Assembly: GCA_947069175.1 (NCBI GenBank)
Contig: CAMTDV010000015.1
Coordinates: 24,072,249 to 24,136,248 of the forward strand
Length of the DNA stretch: 64,000 nucleotides
Direction of reading: 5' to 3'
Source of the DNA: Scalesia atractyloides
Taxonomy: Eukaryota; Streptophyta; Magnoliopsida; Asterales; Asteraceae
The notes beneath the pieces are model-generated. The model made no database searches and was not told the DNA's origin. It saw nothing but the letters and a program-made list of their open reading frames with translations. Positions 33,118 to 46,674 of the stretch are shown here, in pieces. Each line of letters starts with the position of its first letter. The stretch's first letter is position 1. A program made the translations under genes and the position numbers.

Positions 33118-36100
33118 TCAGTTCAAACCTGTGGGTTCCTGAAAACGAGCTGACCAAAGTGAACTTAGTGCTCGAAGACGTTGAAAGTACTCCCCTAATG
33201 CAATCAACCCTCTTGCAGCTTGATGGGTGGTTAAGATTCGAGACATTTGTTGAAACACTTGTTGTCGTAGGTGATCCGCCTACGAGTTCTTCAAATGTTA
33301 GTTGGGGCACATATAAATTTTGATGTCATATGATTTATAAATAATTTATAACCATGATAGATTTTTTTTCTTCCAAATAATTACAATGTAGACGCACACA
33401 ATTGATAAAGATGATTAGGCCTATATTTCAATTTAGAATAGAAATGATTAAAATAAGTTAAACTTTTGATTTTTTTTTTTTTAGAAAAATATAACATTAT
33501 TTACCTGGTTCAAGAAGTTTTCGATTCCTTCAAGCCTCTCCATTGCCAAAGTCATTTGCGCATTGTAACTTCCAATTCCAGTTATGTCAATTGTGATACC
33601 TTGAGCAAGAGTTTGTTGAAGTTTACCCATTCCTATACTTAGTGCATCCTCGGCTTGTTTGCATGAATTTTGCAGGGTCGAGAGGCTCATGAGTTGTTCA
33701 TCCGTTAGCGGCTCAAGTTGTGGCATTAGCATCTACCATGAAAAAAAAAAAAGACAAGAATAAATATTGCAAATTGTAAATTAGGGTTAAGCGAGTTAGA
33801 ATAAAACTTGTCATTTATTTCTATTCATATATATATATATTAGGGGTGTTCAAGATCGGATTATCCGGTTTTCAGATATCCGAAAATCGGATATCCGAAA
33901 ATTTCGGATAGTGAATATTAATATCCGTATCTGTATCCAAAATTTCGGATATCCGAATTTATGAAAAATCAAAAAAAAATTTGTTTCGTGCAAAGATTAA
34001 AACTAAACCTATATTCGATTTTCCAAATTTCGAACATTGAAACTAAAAACATTCATAAATCCACATCCGAATCCGGTTATTTACTATTTTTTACTATATT
34101 TCAAACTAAATATAATGCTCATATACTATATATATTTAAAAAAAAAATCAGATATCGGATTATATGAAAATTTTGAAATTCATATCCGAACCCGAATCCG
34201 AAAATGATTATCTGGTTTTCGGATATCCGAATTTTTGGATCTCCGAAATTTCGGATACGGATTTTCGGATACTTGGGATTCGGTTTCGGATCCGGATTTT
34301 TTTGAACACTCTTAATATATATTGTTTTATAAGAAATGAAATGTGTGATCCTTAATGTTATGGTAGATATCTTTTTGTATCTCAACTTAGCATTATGTTT
34401 CTTTTTAATGTTTTCCATATCACAATAACATACACAAGGGTATGTTTAAACATATATACCATGTTGGAAAAATGTGAACTCTTAATATACGGTCAAAATA
34501 AGTAAGTAGCCACATCTTACACATATGAGTTCTGATGGTCGTGGTCCTCCAAGCCATTGAAAGAGCCTTTCGATAGGCGTTCTCCACATTCCATACATAA
34601 AATAGAACACATCAGCCTTCATAGCATTGGCTTTCATTTGGAAAAGCTCATAGTAGTGGTTCAAGCTACTATCCACGGATATACGAAGATCTGGTTCGCT
34701 TACTTGATTTTGCAACATAGTCTTAAGTTCATTATCCCTCTTTCGTTGTTCAAAAACCCACAAATCATACATGATCTCAAACGCATCGATACCTTCAAAT
34801 AAGTTGTCCATATTAATAATTTTTTACATGCAAATCAACATGCATTGATAAAAGTTGTAATGTACATAACTTTATATGTAACATGTTGCATACCTAAGTT
34901 GATATTACTAGATAATATACCATTGCTTGGATTAAGTAAACCGCCACACACACCTTGTTGTCGAGATCTCTCAAGTTCTTGCTCCAATTGCACCAACTTC
35001 AAACGACATGTTTCTAGTTGTTGAACATATGCCTAAAAAGAACATCAACGAAAAAGAATTAACCGTAGAAAATCGAGATAGTCATATTAGTTAATTGTGA
35101 TGGAAGATATAAATACAACATTTAAAATAGACATACTTTTTTCCTTAAGCGACTTTTACGTGAAGCTTCTCTGTTTTGTGCTAATCTTCTTTGCAACTAT
35201 AGGTAGATAAGCAAATACACACAAAAATGTAGCATTAATACACATTTATGTATGCAAGAAAAACATAAGTAAACGAAGGATTGTATCACCTTATCGGACA
35301 TGGTTTTCGCTGCTTCGTCTTCTAATGAAGGTCCGGCCGATTCCTGATAGATGTATTCAGTGTGACAAGTTGAAAAACTATATGTTAGAGAACAAGTTTC
35401 ATATTTACAAGAAAAGTAAGATAGGATGTTCCTATCCACAATACAAAGTTAGAAACCCATGTTGGTCTATAGGGATGGCAAAAACACCCGAGCCCAACGG
35501 GTATACCTGAAACCCGACATAAATGGGAAGGGTATACCCGATATTCGACGGGTATTGGGTCGGGTATGGGATTAGTTTAAAAATTTTCCACAGGTATGGG
35601 TCGGGTATGGGATTAGGTGATACCCGACACGATTACCCGAAACCACATACTCATTTACCAGAACTATATACCCGATCATACACCCAGATTTTTAATTTAT
35701 ATTTTTTATTTTTCATTAACCTTTGTCTATTAGTGATTTATTATAGTTTGTTCATAATGTGAAATATAATTTTTATAGTATATGCATTTGATAATAGTAT
35801 ATATATTTTGTATGTTGTGAAGTATCTTAAAATTATTATTAATTTATGATAAAAATTATATATAAAACTTATATGTATGTAATGTACATTTGTTGTTTAT
35901 AATAGTTGTTGTATAGATAAAGTTATATAATAATAGTAAATAAATGTTTTTGGAAATCTCAACGTATATCTTTTAACAAACTAATGGTATACCTCATATC
36001 CGCGGGTATACCCTATACCCGACGGGTAATTACCCGACAAATACTCGACGGGTATTGGGTCGGGTATGGGACATAATTTTACAACCGGGTATGAGTATGG

Positions 36101-36580
36101 GATTACAATACCCGACCCATTACCATCCCTATTGGTCAATATGTAGATGGCCGGCACTATCTCTTGCTTTATTAAAGATGCCTTTTTAATCTTTAAGCAA
36201 TTTATATGTGGTATTAAGAACCATAAATATGCAAATATTATATCACACGTTAATAAGTTTAAGCGGTCTAAATATTTTTTATTCTCAAATAAACACACAT
36301 ATATCATGAAAGAGATCTATTCACATACAACTATATGGAGGTACCTCTTTTAAAATATAAGCTATCATGTAACATAATTTTAATATAGCAAGATGACGAA
36401 TCCATTTAACGTTAAGAACACACCCTATACCTTGTTAGCTAGCCGTGTGTCGACTCGGGAGCTCGAAGCCGCATCCATGGGGCTAATAGCATGTCCGAAC
36501 GTGTTGTCGCACATGCCGTTGAATGGATCATATATGCTCATCTTTCTCGATGTGGTGAATTGGGTGGTCGTCGATGCCAT
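33118..36580 (-). CDS. TGA: TGA-class bZIP transcription factor (TGA3/TGA7-like)
   Basis: Seven coding exons on the minus strand: 36580-36431, 35343-35290, 35196-35137, 35032-34894, 34792-34521, 33732-33505, 33279-33118. All inferred introns are GT-AG and the spliced frame is open for 354 residues. The N-terminus (RKMSIYDPFNGM) resembles clade I/III TGA factors. The basic region has NREASRKSR (residues 76-84, the N-x7-R rule; most relatives have NREAARKSR), followed by a short zipper with Leu 94, 101 and 108. From about 135 a DOG1 domain runs to the end: HYYELFQMKANAMKADVFYF, GMWRTPIERLFQWLGG, QLEPLTDEQL, CKQAEDALSIGMGKLQQTLA and a C-terminus GEYFQRLRALSSLW. Such factors bind TGACG (as-1) elements in the nucleus and act with NPR1-type coactivators in defence or development. 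Introns 1 and 5 each hold a hAT-type MITE. The exon 4/5 junction was chosen because TTAG/GTATC restores the frame. Confidence 0.9.
33841..34314. mobile_element. hAT-type MITE in intron 5 of the TGA gene
   Basis: Termini TAGGGGTGTTCAA and TTGAACACTCTTA, with ATATATAT as an exact 8-bp flank on each side (33833-33840 and 34315-34322). The interior carries the same CGGATATCC repeats as 31451-31934 but in inverted orientation. Confidence 0.82.
35470..36131. mobile_element. hAT-type MITE in intron 1 of the TGA gene
   Basis: Termini TAGGGATGG and CCATCCCTA. Flanks TTGGTCTA (35462-35469) and TTGGTCAA (36132-36139) match at 7 of 8 bases. Subterminal arrays of GGGTATACCCGA and GGGTCGGGTATGGG surround an AT-rich core. 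The element makes up more than half of intron 1. Confidence 0.85.
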
Positions 36581-37009
36581 TTCCAGTCGCTAAAACCTAG
36601 TAAGAATGTTGATCTTTAGTACGCAAAATACCGATATAATTAAACTTCAATGTATGATCAAAACAGAAATTGAGACTTGTAAGAACAGAACATGTACACT
36701 TGAATCTGATACCATGTAAATAAAGTAATGATTGTAAACTGATGGCTTAATTTCCATATGGATAAGCCCTATTTGTACACAACAAAGTTACACTTAGCTC
36801 ACATGAAAATTAAAGAATTACATACAGAATATAAGGACTAAAATAATAAAATTAATTTTGTCTAACACATTCCATTTCTGTTCTCGACTTTTAAAGTTCG
36901 ATTAAACCTTCTTTTCTACGAAGTCCAAATTAAAATCTATTTTGTTTCCCATTTTTTATTATTTTTTATTTGACTCAAAACTTCAAATTCATGCTATTTA
37001 ACAATTGTC
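36581..37009 (-). promoter_or_regulatory. Upstream region of the TGA gene
   Basis: AT-rich sequence directly 5' of the TGA start codon, with no gene in it. It should hold the promoter and 5' UTR, but no TATA box or transcription start can be fixed by eye. A CACTA-like element bounds it at about 37010. Confidence 0.4.
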
Positions 37010-37397
37010 CACTACATGAAGACACAAGTTTACAGCACTCCATGCCCACATGGAAAGTGACTGAAATTTAAGAAGAAAAAAAAACGGCCACAAATTTAGC
37101 GACGAATTTGCGACTGAAATAACATTGGTTGCACATCTAGCTACTATGATCAGTCTAACCGCATAATGATTGCATAATTTGCGACCGTTATAATTTAATC
37201 TCAAACCGATCACACAACAAGGCGGTTGCAACAAGTGTAACCACAAACTGGTCACTAAATTCAGTCACAACATAATTTTCCGTCGCAAAATGGGATTACC
37301 CACGCAGGTTTTTGCAATTGTGTTTTCAGTCAGAAAAAAAGGGCTTTTGCGACTATTTTGCGATCGATTTTTGCAAACTCTTATGTTTTTCATAGTG
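37010..37397. mobile_element. Small CACTA-like non-autonomous element
   Basis: Left end CACTACATGAAGAC and right end GTTTTTCATAGTG (CACTATGAAAAAC reversed), with an interior rich in GCGAC/GTCGC as in plant CACTA MITEs. The expected 3-bp target duplication is not exact (GTC versus TGT), which lowers confidence. Confidence 0.5.
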
Positions 37398-38774
<1,377 letters not shown>

Positions 38775-40198
38775 CGTTAGGAACCACCCTTTATTGCGAG
38801 AACCGCGAGAACCAGTGTGAACACAAACAGTAATACCTAAAAAAATCCAAAAAAAATACCAAAATTATTTTTTTGTTTTTTAATATTTTTTTGAAAAAGT
38901 CTCTATATTTACTCAACAATAAAAAAAATTTCAAAAAAAAAAATTTGAGTACCAACTATCCATGCACATATGCATTTTCGTCATTTCTTTGACAAATTCC
39001 GTAATACATTACAAACGTTAGACAAATGTACTTTCATTTACACTACCATGTGTAACACACTACTTTTTACGTTACCAATATTAGCAATGCACATGTGCAT
39101 CTATATATATAACATGAAATAAGGTGTTTTGGTACACTAATTTGAATACATTTTCTCTTTCATCTGTCATACCATCCATAATACACTATCATGCACATGT
39201 GCATTTTCATCATTTCTTTGACAAATTCCGTAAGACATTACAAACATTAGACAAATGTACTTTCATTTACACTACCATGTGTAACACACTACTTTTTACG
39301 TTACCAATATTAGCAATGCACATGTGCATCTATATATATAACATGAAATAAGGTGTTTTGGTATACTAATTTGAATACATTTTCTCTTTCATCTGTCATA
39401 CCATCCATAATACACTATCATGCACATGTGCATTTTCATCATTTCTTTGACAAATTCTGTAATACATTACAAACATTAGAAAAATGTACTTTCATTTACA
39501 CTACCATTTGTAATACACTACTTTTTACGTTACCAATATAAGAAATGCACATGTGCATCTATATGTATCAACATGAAATAAGGTGTTTTGATACACTTTC
39601 TCTTTCATCTATCATACCATCCATAATACACTTCCATTACCTCCTACCATCCATAATACAATACCATTACCTCCTACCATTTATAATACAATACCAATAC
39701 CAATATTTTCACTTTATTACATGTATATCAACACCGTTTATACCATCCAATCAACATATTATATCATAAAGTGACAACTATAATGAACCCATAAACCACT
39801 ATATATAACTAACCAAAAAACATATATATGAGCCTATTTCATCATTCAAAATCACAAACTTTTTGTATCAAAACATCGTTTATAATTGTTATACATAATG
39901 ATACACATGTGCATTTAATGTAAAATTGAGTGTATTATAGATGGTATTGTAAATTAAAGTGCAATTGTCTACTAGTGATAACGTATTATTAAATTTGTCG
40001 AAGTTATGATACATATGCACATGTGCATGGATAACTGTTAGTCGAAAAAAAAAATTATTTTTTTAACGAATTATAACGATTTTTATTAAAAATATTAAAA
40101 AAATTGAGTGTTTTTTTAATTTTTTTTAGATTTTATTTTACAATAAAGGTGGTTCTTGCGGTTCTCAAAATAAAGGTGATTCTCGCATGAACTTACTC
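38775..40198. mobile_element. (TA)n-bounded non-autonomous element, family A copy 1 (expanded)
   Basis: It begins CGTTAGGAACCACCCTTTAT right after a (TA)n tract and ends AAAGGTGATTCTCGCATGAA before another. GAGAACC near the start and GGTTCTC near the end form loose inverted termini. Family A copy 2 lies at 46966-47953 with the same start, end and GCACATGTGCAT palindromes. There is no coding capacity; small open frames repeat because of the internal tandem repeat. Confidence 0.75.
38961..39590. repeat. 229-bp tandem repeat, nearly three copies
   Basis: CATGCACAT followed by TGCATTTTCATCATTTC recurs at 38961, 39190 and 39419, a strict 229-bp period. The family member at 46966-47953 has a single unit, so the expansion happened in this copy. 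Confidence 0.92.
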
Positions 40199-40504
40199 TA
40201 TATTATATATATATAGAGATATGTGAATATTAAAAATAATGTACATTCATGTTAACAACATATGGAAATAGATTGAGAGAATATTGTTCTAAACACGAAT
40301 AAAGTACAATAAATATGTGGACCTTTTATATCAGGATATACACTACTAAAATCCGACTTTCACTGTCACAATAGTACACTTTCTGACGCCAAGGGTTGTC
40401 AAAAATATGTTACCGACGTGTCTGACGGACATCTTGACGATTTGATGATAAAAAAAAAACAAAACAAAAAACAACATTATTTTTAGATTCAGTTCCGATG
40501 CTTT

Positions 40505-41165
40505 TAGGGCTGTAAATGAACCGTGTTCGTTCGTTAAAGAAATTAATATGTTCGTGAACTGTTTACGAACGCATACTGAACATAAGTTTATGTTCGTGTT
40601 CGTTTATTATGGAAATTCAGTTGTTCACGAATTGTTCGTGAACACTGGTCTCGAACACAAACGAACGCAAGCAAATAAAAACGAACGCAAATGAACATTA
40701 AACATGAAAATAAAAACATTGTTATCCTTAAACATTGGATATAAGTAGTTAAATACAACCATCAAATGATAAATCAAAATACAAGAAGTCTACTCACCAC
40801 CAAACGATGAATCAAATTTAGCTAACTTAGACATAACTATCCCAAAAAATGTCTTAGAATATCCAAATTTTAGCTAACTTAGAAAAAATAGGGTTTTAAA
40901 TTTTCAATATGTTTAGATAAAATGTTTATTATTTATTATTTTTAATATAATCAAACAAACGTAAACGAACATAACCGAACATATTACCGAACTTTCACGA
41001 ACGCATTCGAACGAACGAGATCTGTGTTCGTGTTCATTCGCTAAGCCAACCGAACGAAATTTTAGTTCGTGTTTGTTTGTTAAGCTAATCAAACAAACAT
41101 AAACGAATTTCTCGCCGAACAGTTCACGAACTGTTCGCTACACGTTCGGTTCGTTTACAGCCCTA
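40505..41165. mobile_element. hAT-type non-autonomous element, perfect 8-bp target duplication
   Basis: Termini TAGGGCTGTAAATGAACCG and CGGTTCGTTTACAGCCCTA are nearly perfect inverted repeats. GATGCTTT flanks both ends exactly (40497-40504 and 41166-41173). Subterminal repeats of GTTCGTGAAC/GAACGAAC type fill the arms. Confidence 0.92.
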
Positions 41166-42133
41166 GATGCTTTGGTTGACCTAGTTAATTAATAATTAAT
41201 ATTAATAAATAGATAATATTAACAAATTCAAAACCTGATTATTTTCGTTTTAATAGATCGTTGTCATGAATTGATGTCCGATTCAATATCAGGTGATATA
41301 ATTGTCACTTTGTTGTTAAATGTACTAAATTGCCCTAGTGTTAAAAGCTAGGTAACTAATAATTTTGTTAATTGATAAATAGTTATTAATGTATATAAAA
41401 TTCTTTCGACTTTCTTTGATGTTAAAGTTATTAATGTATACAAAATTCTTTCGACTTTCTTTGATGTTAAAGATTTCTTCTTTGGGTATATGGTATATTT
41501 TATGGTCTCGTCACTTTTGGGTTTGGGTGTGATCTTATTATCCTTAACTTTTTATAAAGTATAATGGAAGAAAAGCTACTAAAATATTATCAAATTGGAT
41601 GCAACTTCACTCTTTTTTTCACACTTGTCTCTTAACTTTAGATAAGGTCTTTTAATAATGACAGTAGTTTTTTTTTCTAGATCGTTTTTAAGAAAATTAA
41701 GTTACATAATTAGGGCTAGGCAAACAATCTTATCCATTACTAGGAGTTCTTGTTAATCTTATGAAACTCATGGAAAAGTTCATTTATTGTTTCTATTTTT
41801 TTTTTTGGTGTTGGTAACTAATCTTTGTTACTAGGAAATCTTGTTAGGGTGGGGCGCTCTCGGTGAGTAGTGCGGGGAATGAGGTTTGTCGATCAGGTAA
41901 ACACCGCCACCCCTTGTTTGAGTGGGTGATTGAGTTTGATTCGGTATACATTCACCAATGTGGGGAGGAGACGATAAAGAGGAGAGACATGGGTTAATGT
42001 TAATGGTGGGGCCCACTATAATCCAACCAATCACACAATTATCTTGTTTTTGTTTTTTTAAGATTGTTTATCATTTTCCATATGTTTAAGCAACCATAAT
42101 ATTTGAAAAACTATTTTATATATATATATATAT
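41166..42133. other. No gene; 45-bp duplication and MITE-like GC-rich stretch
   Basis: A 45-bp unit starting GTTATTAATGTATA is directly duplicated (41382-41426 and 41427-41472). Near 41848-42010 a GC-richer stretch (GGGTGGGGCGCTCTCGG) resembles the end of a Harbinger MITE, but no partner end was found. Confidence 0.55.
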
Positions 42134-45100
42134 AGGATCCGGTTTAAGGGAGAACCAATTCCAGTTGACGAGAACCGTAAAAACTCTTATTAACCACTAA
42201 GATTTTAACCATGGTTAACTAAATATATTTTAGTAAAAGGACAATATAGTCATTTTCACAATCTCTCTCCTCCTCATGTCATCTTTCACTCTCATTATGT
42301 CTTGTATTTGTTTTACAAAAACCAATGTCTATTTCTCTCTCTTCTTTAAATCTTCAGATCCAATTCTCTCTTCTCTAATTTCTCTCTCTCATAAACACAT
42401 TTTTTTTTGTTCTTGATTCAAGAACAAATCTATCAAGAAATCCTTCCATTTAACACCATAACCATTGCATCCGTATCAGATCTATCAAGTCTTCTTGAAC
42501 AAATCGGTGTACGGCGGCGGTTGGAGGTGGTGTGAGGAAGGCTGGAGCGGTGGATCTCGAGTCTCCTTGAACAGATCGGTGTACGACGGTGGTTGGAGGT
42601 GTCGATTTACAAGTTGGTGCCTTAATCTCAAACTCAGGAATCTGGTTCGGTTGTTGTGGCTGATGAACTCTAATAGATAATGAAGTGATTTGTGCGTTAG
42701 AGGAGCTTGAAATACGAGATCTGATGCAGGTAGACTATTTTCACGAGCTTGATTGTAGGCTAGGATTTTTAAAGTTTTGAAGAGAGACCTGATACAACTA
42801 GACTCGTTCAACGTGACCAGATTCGGATATGAAGGGCTGGGATTTTATAGTTTGCATATGGTGAATCTCCAATAGCTGTTATAGAAAGCGTAAATATTGG
42901 ATCTACTAGTTCAGATCAATGAGTTTAGAAGGTTAGTTTTTTGCGTATTATATTTCACCAGAAGTTTAATAATTTTTTTTTTGGCAATACTCTCGTTGGG
43001 GCAGTGGGGTAAAAGATTGTGAGCTACTGTTACAATTAATTATTTTTGTTAAAGTATGTAAATGTAAATGTAAATTTTCATTATATATGCTTTCCATTAT
43101 TCTATAAATTTTCATTTTTGATAGCAATTGTCTTTGCAATGCCATTTTTTCAAGTTTCAGTTGTTTATTGATATAATTTATAATTTATAATTTTTAGATA
43201 TAAAAAGAAATTGTTGTGTTTATATAATTTATAATTTTTAGATATAAAAAAAACAATGTAGGAAAAGTTAAAAAAACTTTTTTTTTAAACTTTACTTAAA
43301 AATTTTACGCTACCCGTAAAAAACTATACACGAAAAAACTGTGTATGAAAAGTTTACAACCGCCGTTTAAAAAAGGTTTAATTTTTTTTAATAGGGGCGT
43401 CAAAAATTTACAACCGGTGCGTAAAAAAAGTTACAACCGTGGTGTAAAAAAGGTTTAATTTTTTTTTAACTTGTCCGTAAAAAAAAGGCGCGTAAATACG
43501 GAGCGTAAAAAACGGGCCGTAAAAAACAATGCGTAAAAATCGGCGCGTATAAACAGGGTGTATAAAAACGGCGCGTAAAAAAGTGAGTGAAAAAACGGGG
43601 CGTAAAAAAAGTTTAAACTGTTTTTTAACAGGGGCTTAAAAGTAACCTATAACTAGTTTTTCAACGCTGTATGTAAATAATTTGCAAAATTTATGCCATG
43701 CGCAAAATTTTCGCAGTCGACGCCTACTTAAACAGATGACGCTTTACGTAATTTTTTTGCAAAACATACATACGCCTAGTTAAACAATCGCGGCTTAAAA
43801 AAAGCTTACAACATCGGACGTAAAAAAGTTTAATTTTTTTTAACACGTGCGTAAAAAAATGTGTAAAAAGTTTGTTGCAAACCTTTTACGCCACCCGTAA
43901 AAACTTCGTTGCCAACCTTTTACGCCACCTGTAAAAAATTAACAACGGGGGTGTAAAAAGTTTACATCCGTAAAAAGTTCACACGCGACACCGTGCGCAA
44001 AAATTTGTTGCAAACCACATGTAAATTCGGGATTGTTACGATTGTGAATGTTTTTCACCCGTAAAAAATTATGGATTTTTACACTTGTAAATGGTTTTTA
44101 CGTCCTTGAAAAAACAATAAGTACTTTTAGACCTGTGAATGTTTTTTTTACACGACACTGTGCGTAAAATTATTTTTTAGATGGTTCACATACGAAAAAA
44201 CAGTGATGAAAAGCTAAAAAAAAACCTGTAAAAAAGTTTTTCGTAAAGAGGTTTTCGTAAAAAAAGTCTTTTGTAAAAACGGAGCGTAAAAAACAGCGCG
44301 TAAAAACGGAGCGTAAAAAACAGAGCGTAAAAACGGGGCGTAAAAAAAGCGGGGCGTAAAAGATTTTCGTAAAGAGGTTTTCGTAAAAAAAGTCCTTTGT
44401 TACATAAGGTTTTTTTACGTCCCATTATCACAAAAAAAAAAACCGGCTAGTAAAAAAGAGGCGTGAAAACGGGTCGTATAAAACGAGGCGTAAAAAATGG
44501 GTTGTAAAAAATGGGGGCGAAAAAAAGATGTTTTGCCGTAAAGTTTTTTGTTTTTTTTTTTCGTAAAGAGGTTTTCGTAAAAAAAGTCCTTTGTTACATA
44601 AGGTTTTTTTACGTCCCATTATCACAAAAAAAAAACCAGCTCGTAAAAAAGAGGCGTGAAAACGGGTCGTAAAAAACGAGGCGTAAAAAATGGGTTGTAA
44701 AAAATGGGGGCGAAAGAAAGATGTTTTGCCGTAAAGTTTTTTGTTTTTCTTTTATTTTGTAAAATAGTTTTTGTAAAGCCGTAAAAAACGGGGCGTAAAA
44801 ACGGCTCGTAAAAACTAATCGTAAAAACGGGTCGTAAAAAACGGGGTGTAAAAAAACGCGCGTAAATTCGGGCGTAAAAACAACGCGTAAAAATGGGTCG
44901 TAAAAACGGCTAGTAAAAAGGGAGTGTAAAAAAACGGCGCATAAAACCGGGCGTAAAAAAAATGCGCGTAAAACCGGGAGTAAAAACAGCGCGTAAAACC
45001 GGGCGTCAGAACGGCGCGTAAAAAAGGCGCATAAAACCGGGCGTAAAAAAACACGCGTAAAAAGGGGCGTAAAAAACGGCGCATAAAACCGGCGTAAAAA

Positions 45101-45628
45101 AACGCGCGTAAAATCGGGCATAAAAACGGCGCGTAAAAATGGGTCGTAAAAGACGACATGTAAATAGGGGGTGTAAAAAACGGCGCATAAAACTGGGCTT
45201 AAAAAAAAACGCATGTAAAACCGGGAGTAAGAACGGCGCGTAAAATCGGGCGTAAAAATGGGTCGTAAAAAAGGGCGCGTAAAAAACGCCTCGTAAAAAC
45301 GTTTTTTATAAAAATCCTGACAAAAAATGGTTTTTTTTGTGAAAATAATCAGATTGTAAAATGTTTTTTAATTAGTAAATCTGATTTAATAAAAAACAAT
45401 TAATTTAATCAGACAAAAAAGTAATAAAAATAATATATATAATAAGACAAAACAAGCAAATATACTAAATTGCTCTTTTAGTATTAAAATATTAAAAACA
45501 TAATAAGAAAAAAGAATATAATATTGTTTTTATAACTTTTAATCTCACCCATCCATCTTCAAGATCTAATGGTTAGAAAGTGGTTCTTGTGGTTCTTACA
45601 ACCGGATATGGTTCTCATTTTACCCATC

Positions 45629-45630
<2 letters not shown>
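42134..45630. mobile_element. (TA)n-bounded element carrying CGTAAAA satellite
   Basis: It starts AGGATCCGGTTTAAGGGAGAACC after a (TA)n tract and ends GGTTCTCATTTTACCCATCCT before CTCTC(TA)n. The ends echo each other (AGGATnnGG...AGAACC / GGTTCTC...ATCCT). The left 600 bp resemble a plant 5' leader with a 2x repeat of CGGTGTACGGCGGCGGTTGG (about 42505 and 42578). The rest is the satellite. No transposase is seen. Confidence 0.7.
43260..45310. repeat. Degenerate CGTAAAA satellite, about 2 kb
   Basis: Dozens of copies of CGTAAAA(A) alternate with GGGG, CGG or GCG spacers at roughly 10-14-bp intervals. The array includes a higher-order duplication of 194 bp (44368-44561 and 44562-44755, starting CGTAAAGAGGTTTTCG). 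Minus-strand frames of up to 201 codons (for example 44609-45214) are by-products, because TTTTTACG contains no stop on that strand. Confidence 0.9.
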
Positions 45631-45662
<32 letters not shown>

Positions 45663-45667
<5 letters not shown>

Positions 45668-46178
45668 AGGGTTCAAATGAGAAGAAATTTTTTGTAAGAA
45701 GAAAAAAGAAAGTTCAACCAATAAGAATGCTTCATTTTACTTCATTTAATATTTACATTTAATTTTAATATAAGGGTATATTGGTAAACTTACATAAATC
45801 ATTACTTTGTATTCTTCTTCTTTAATAACTAAGTAAATTAAATTTGTAACTCCTTTTTCAAAATATATATTTTTTCAAATTAAAAAACAACTTAATTTAA
45901 AGTGTAGAATAAATTAGTAAGTGTTTAGGATAATTTCGAGGTGTGTAGGATGCATTTCGACGTGTGTACGATAAAATTTTATAATGTGTAGGGTATATGT
46001 AGGAATATTTTGATATGTGTAAGTTTTGTAGATTATATGTATGATAATTAATGATTAGTTGACTAATTAAATAAAGAGAGAAAAATTAATGAGATGAGTT
46101 ACAATTGAATTAGTATTTTACCAATATATCATTTCTTCTTTTTCTTATCATATTAAATTTCTTCTCAAATGAACATTC

Positions 46179-46182
<4 letters not shown>
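45663..46182. mobile_element. (TA)n-bounded element, family B
   Basis: Left AGTGAAGGGTTCAAATGAGA and right TCTCAAATGAACATTCCCCT are inverted termini. Both ends abut (TA)n tracts (45636-45662 and 46183-46218). About 520 bp, AT-rich, non-coding. Confidence 0.75.
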
Positions 46183-46218
<36 letters not shown>

Positions 46219-46221
<3 letters not shown>

Positions 46222-46666
46222 TTTAGGATCGTTATCTTGAGAACGCTAAATATTATTAGAACTGTGAGAACGAATAAAAAAACCAATTCAAACCAATTTT
46301 TTAATACAACTCTCATTGTAACTAAAATACATCAAAAAAAAGAATTTACTACATCAAATTATTCGTTTCCCCTCTCAAAATCACTCGTATTAGAATTTTT
46401 ACACATGTGTAAATATAACAAATTTACATATGTGTAAATGACAAACTTAAACATGTGTAAATGGCAAGCTCACATGTGTAAATTTTCTTTATTTATGAAT
46501 TCACGTAAATCTGAACGTGTAAATTAAATTTATAACATTGTAATCGACTAATAATGATAAGTGTAAAAAGAAATTTTAAAGTTTAATTTTTTTTCCCAAG
46601 TTCTCGTAGTTTTTTCATTCGTTCACGATTCTCACAATATTTAGCGTTCTCATTTAAACTCTCCCT
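46219..46666. mobile_element. (TA)n-bounded element, family C
   Basis: Left end AGGTTTAGGATCGTTATCTTG with GAGAACGCTAAATATT and right end AATATTTAGCGTTCTC then ACTCTCCCT before TATATATA. The inner inverted repeat of about 15 bp is nearly perfect. ACACATGTGTAAAT motifs repeat in the centre. Confidence 0.75.
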
Positions 46667-46674
46667 ATATATAT

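Noticed and set aside
38960..39600. CRISPR-like array
   Set aside because: The 229-bp tandem units are direct copies without unique spacers, and the genome is a plant's.
40348..40480. CACTA element starting CACTACTAAAATCCGAC
   Set aside because: The left end looks plausible but no reversed partner end or 3-bp duplication was found nearby.
44186..45214. Several overlapping minus-strand open frames of 60-201 codons with FYAPFF-like repeats
   Set aside because: They follow from the CGTAAAA satellite, which has few stops on that strand in any frame; no start context, no domain, and neighbouring frames are equally open.
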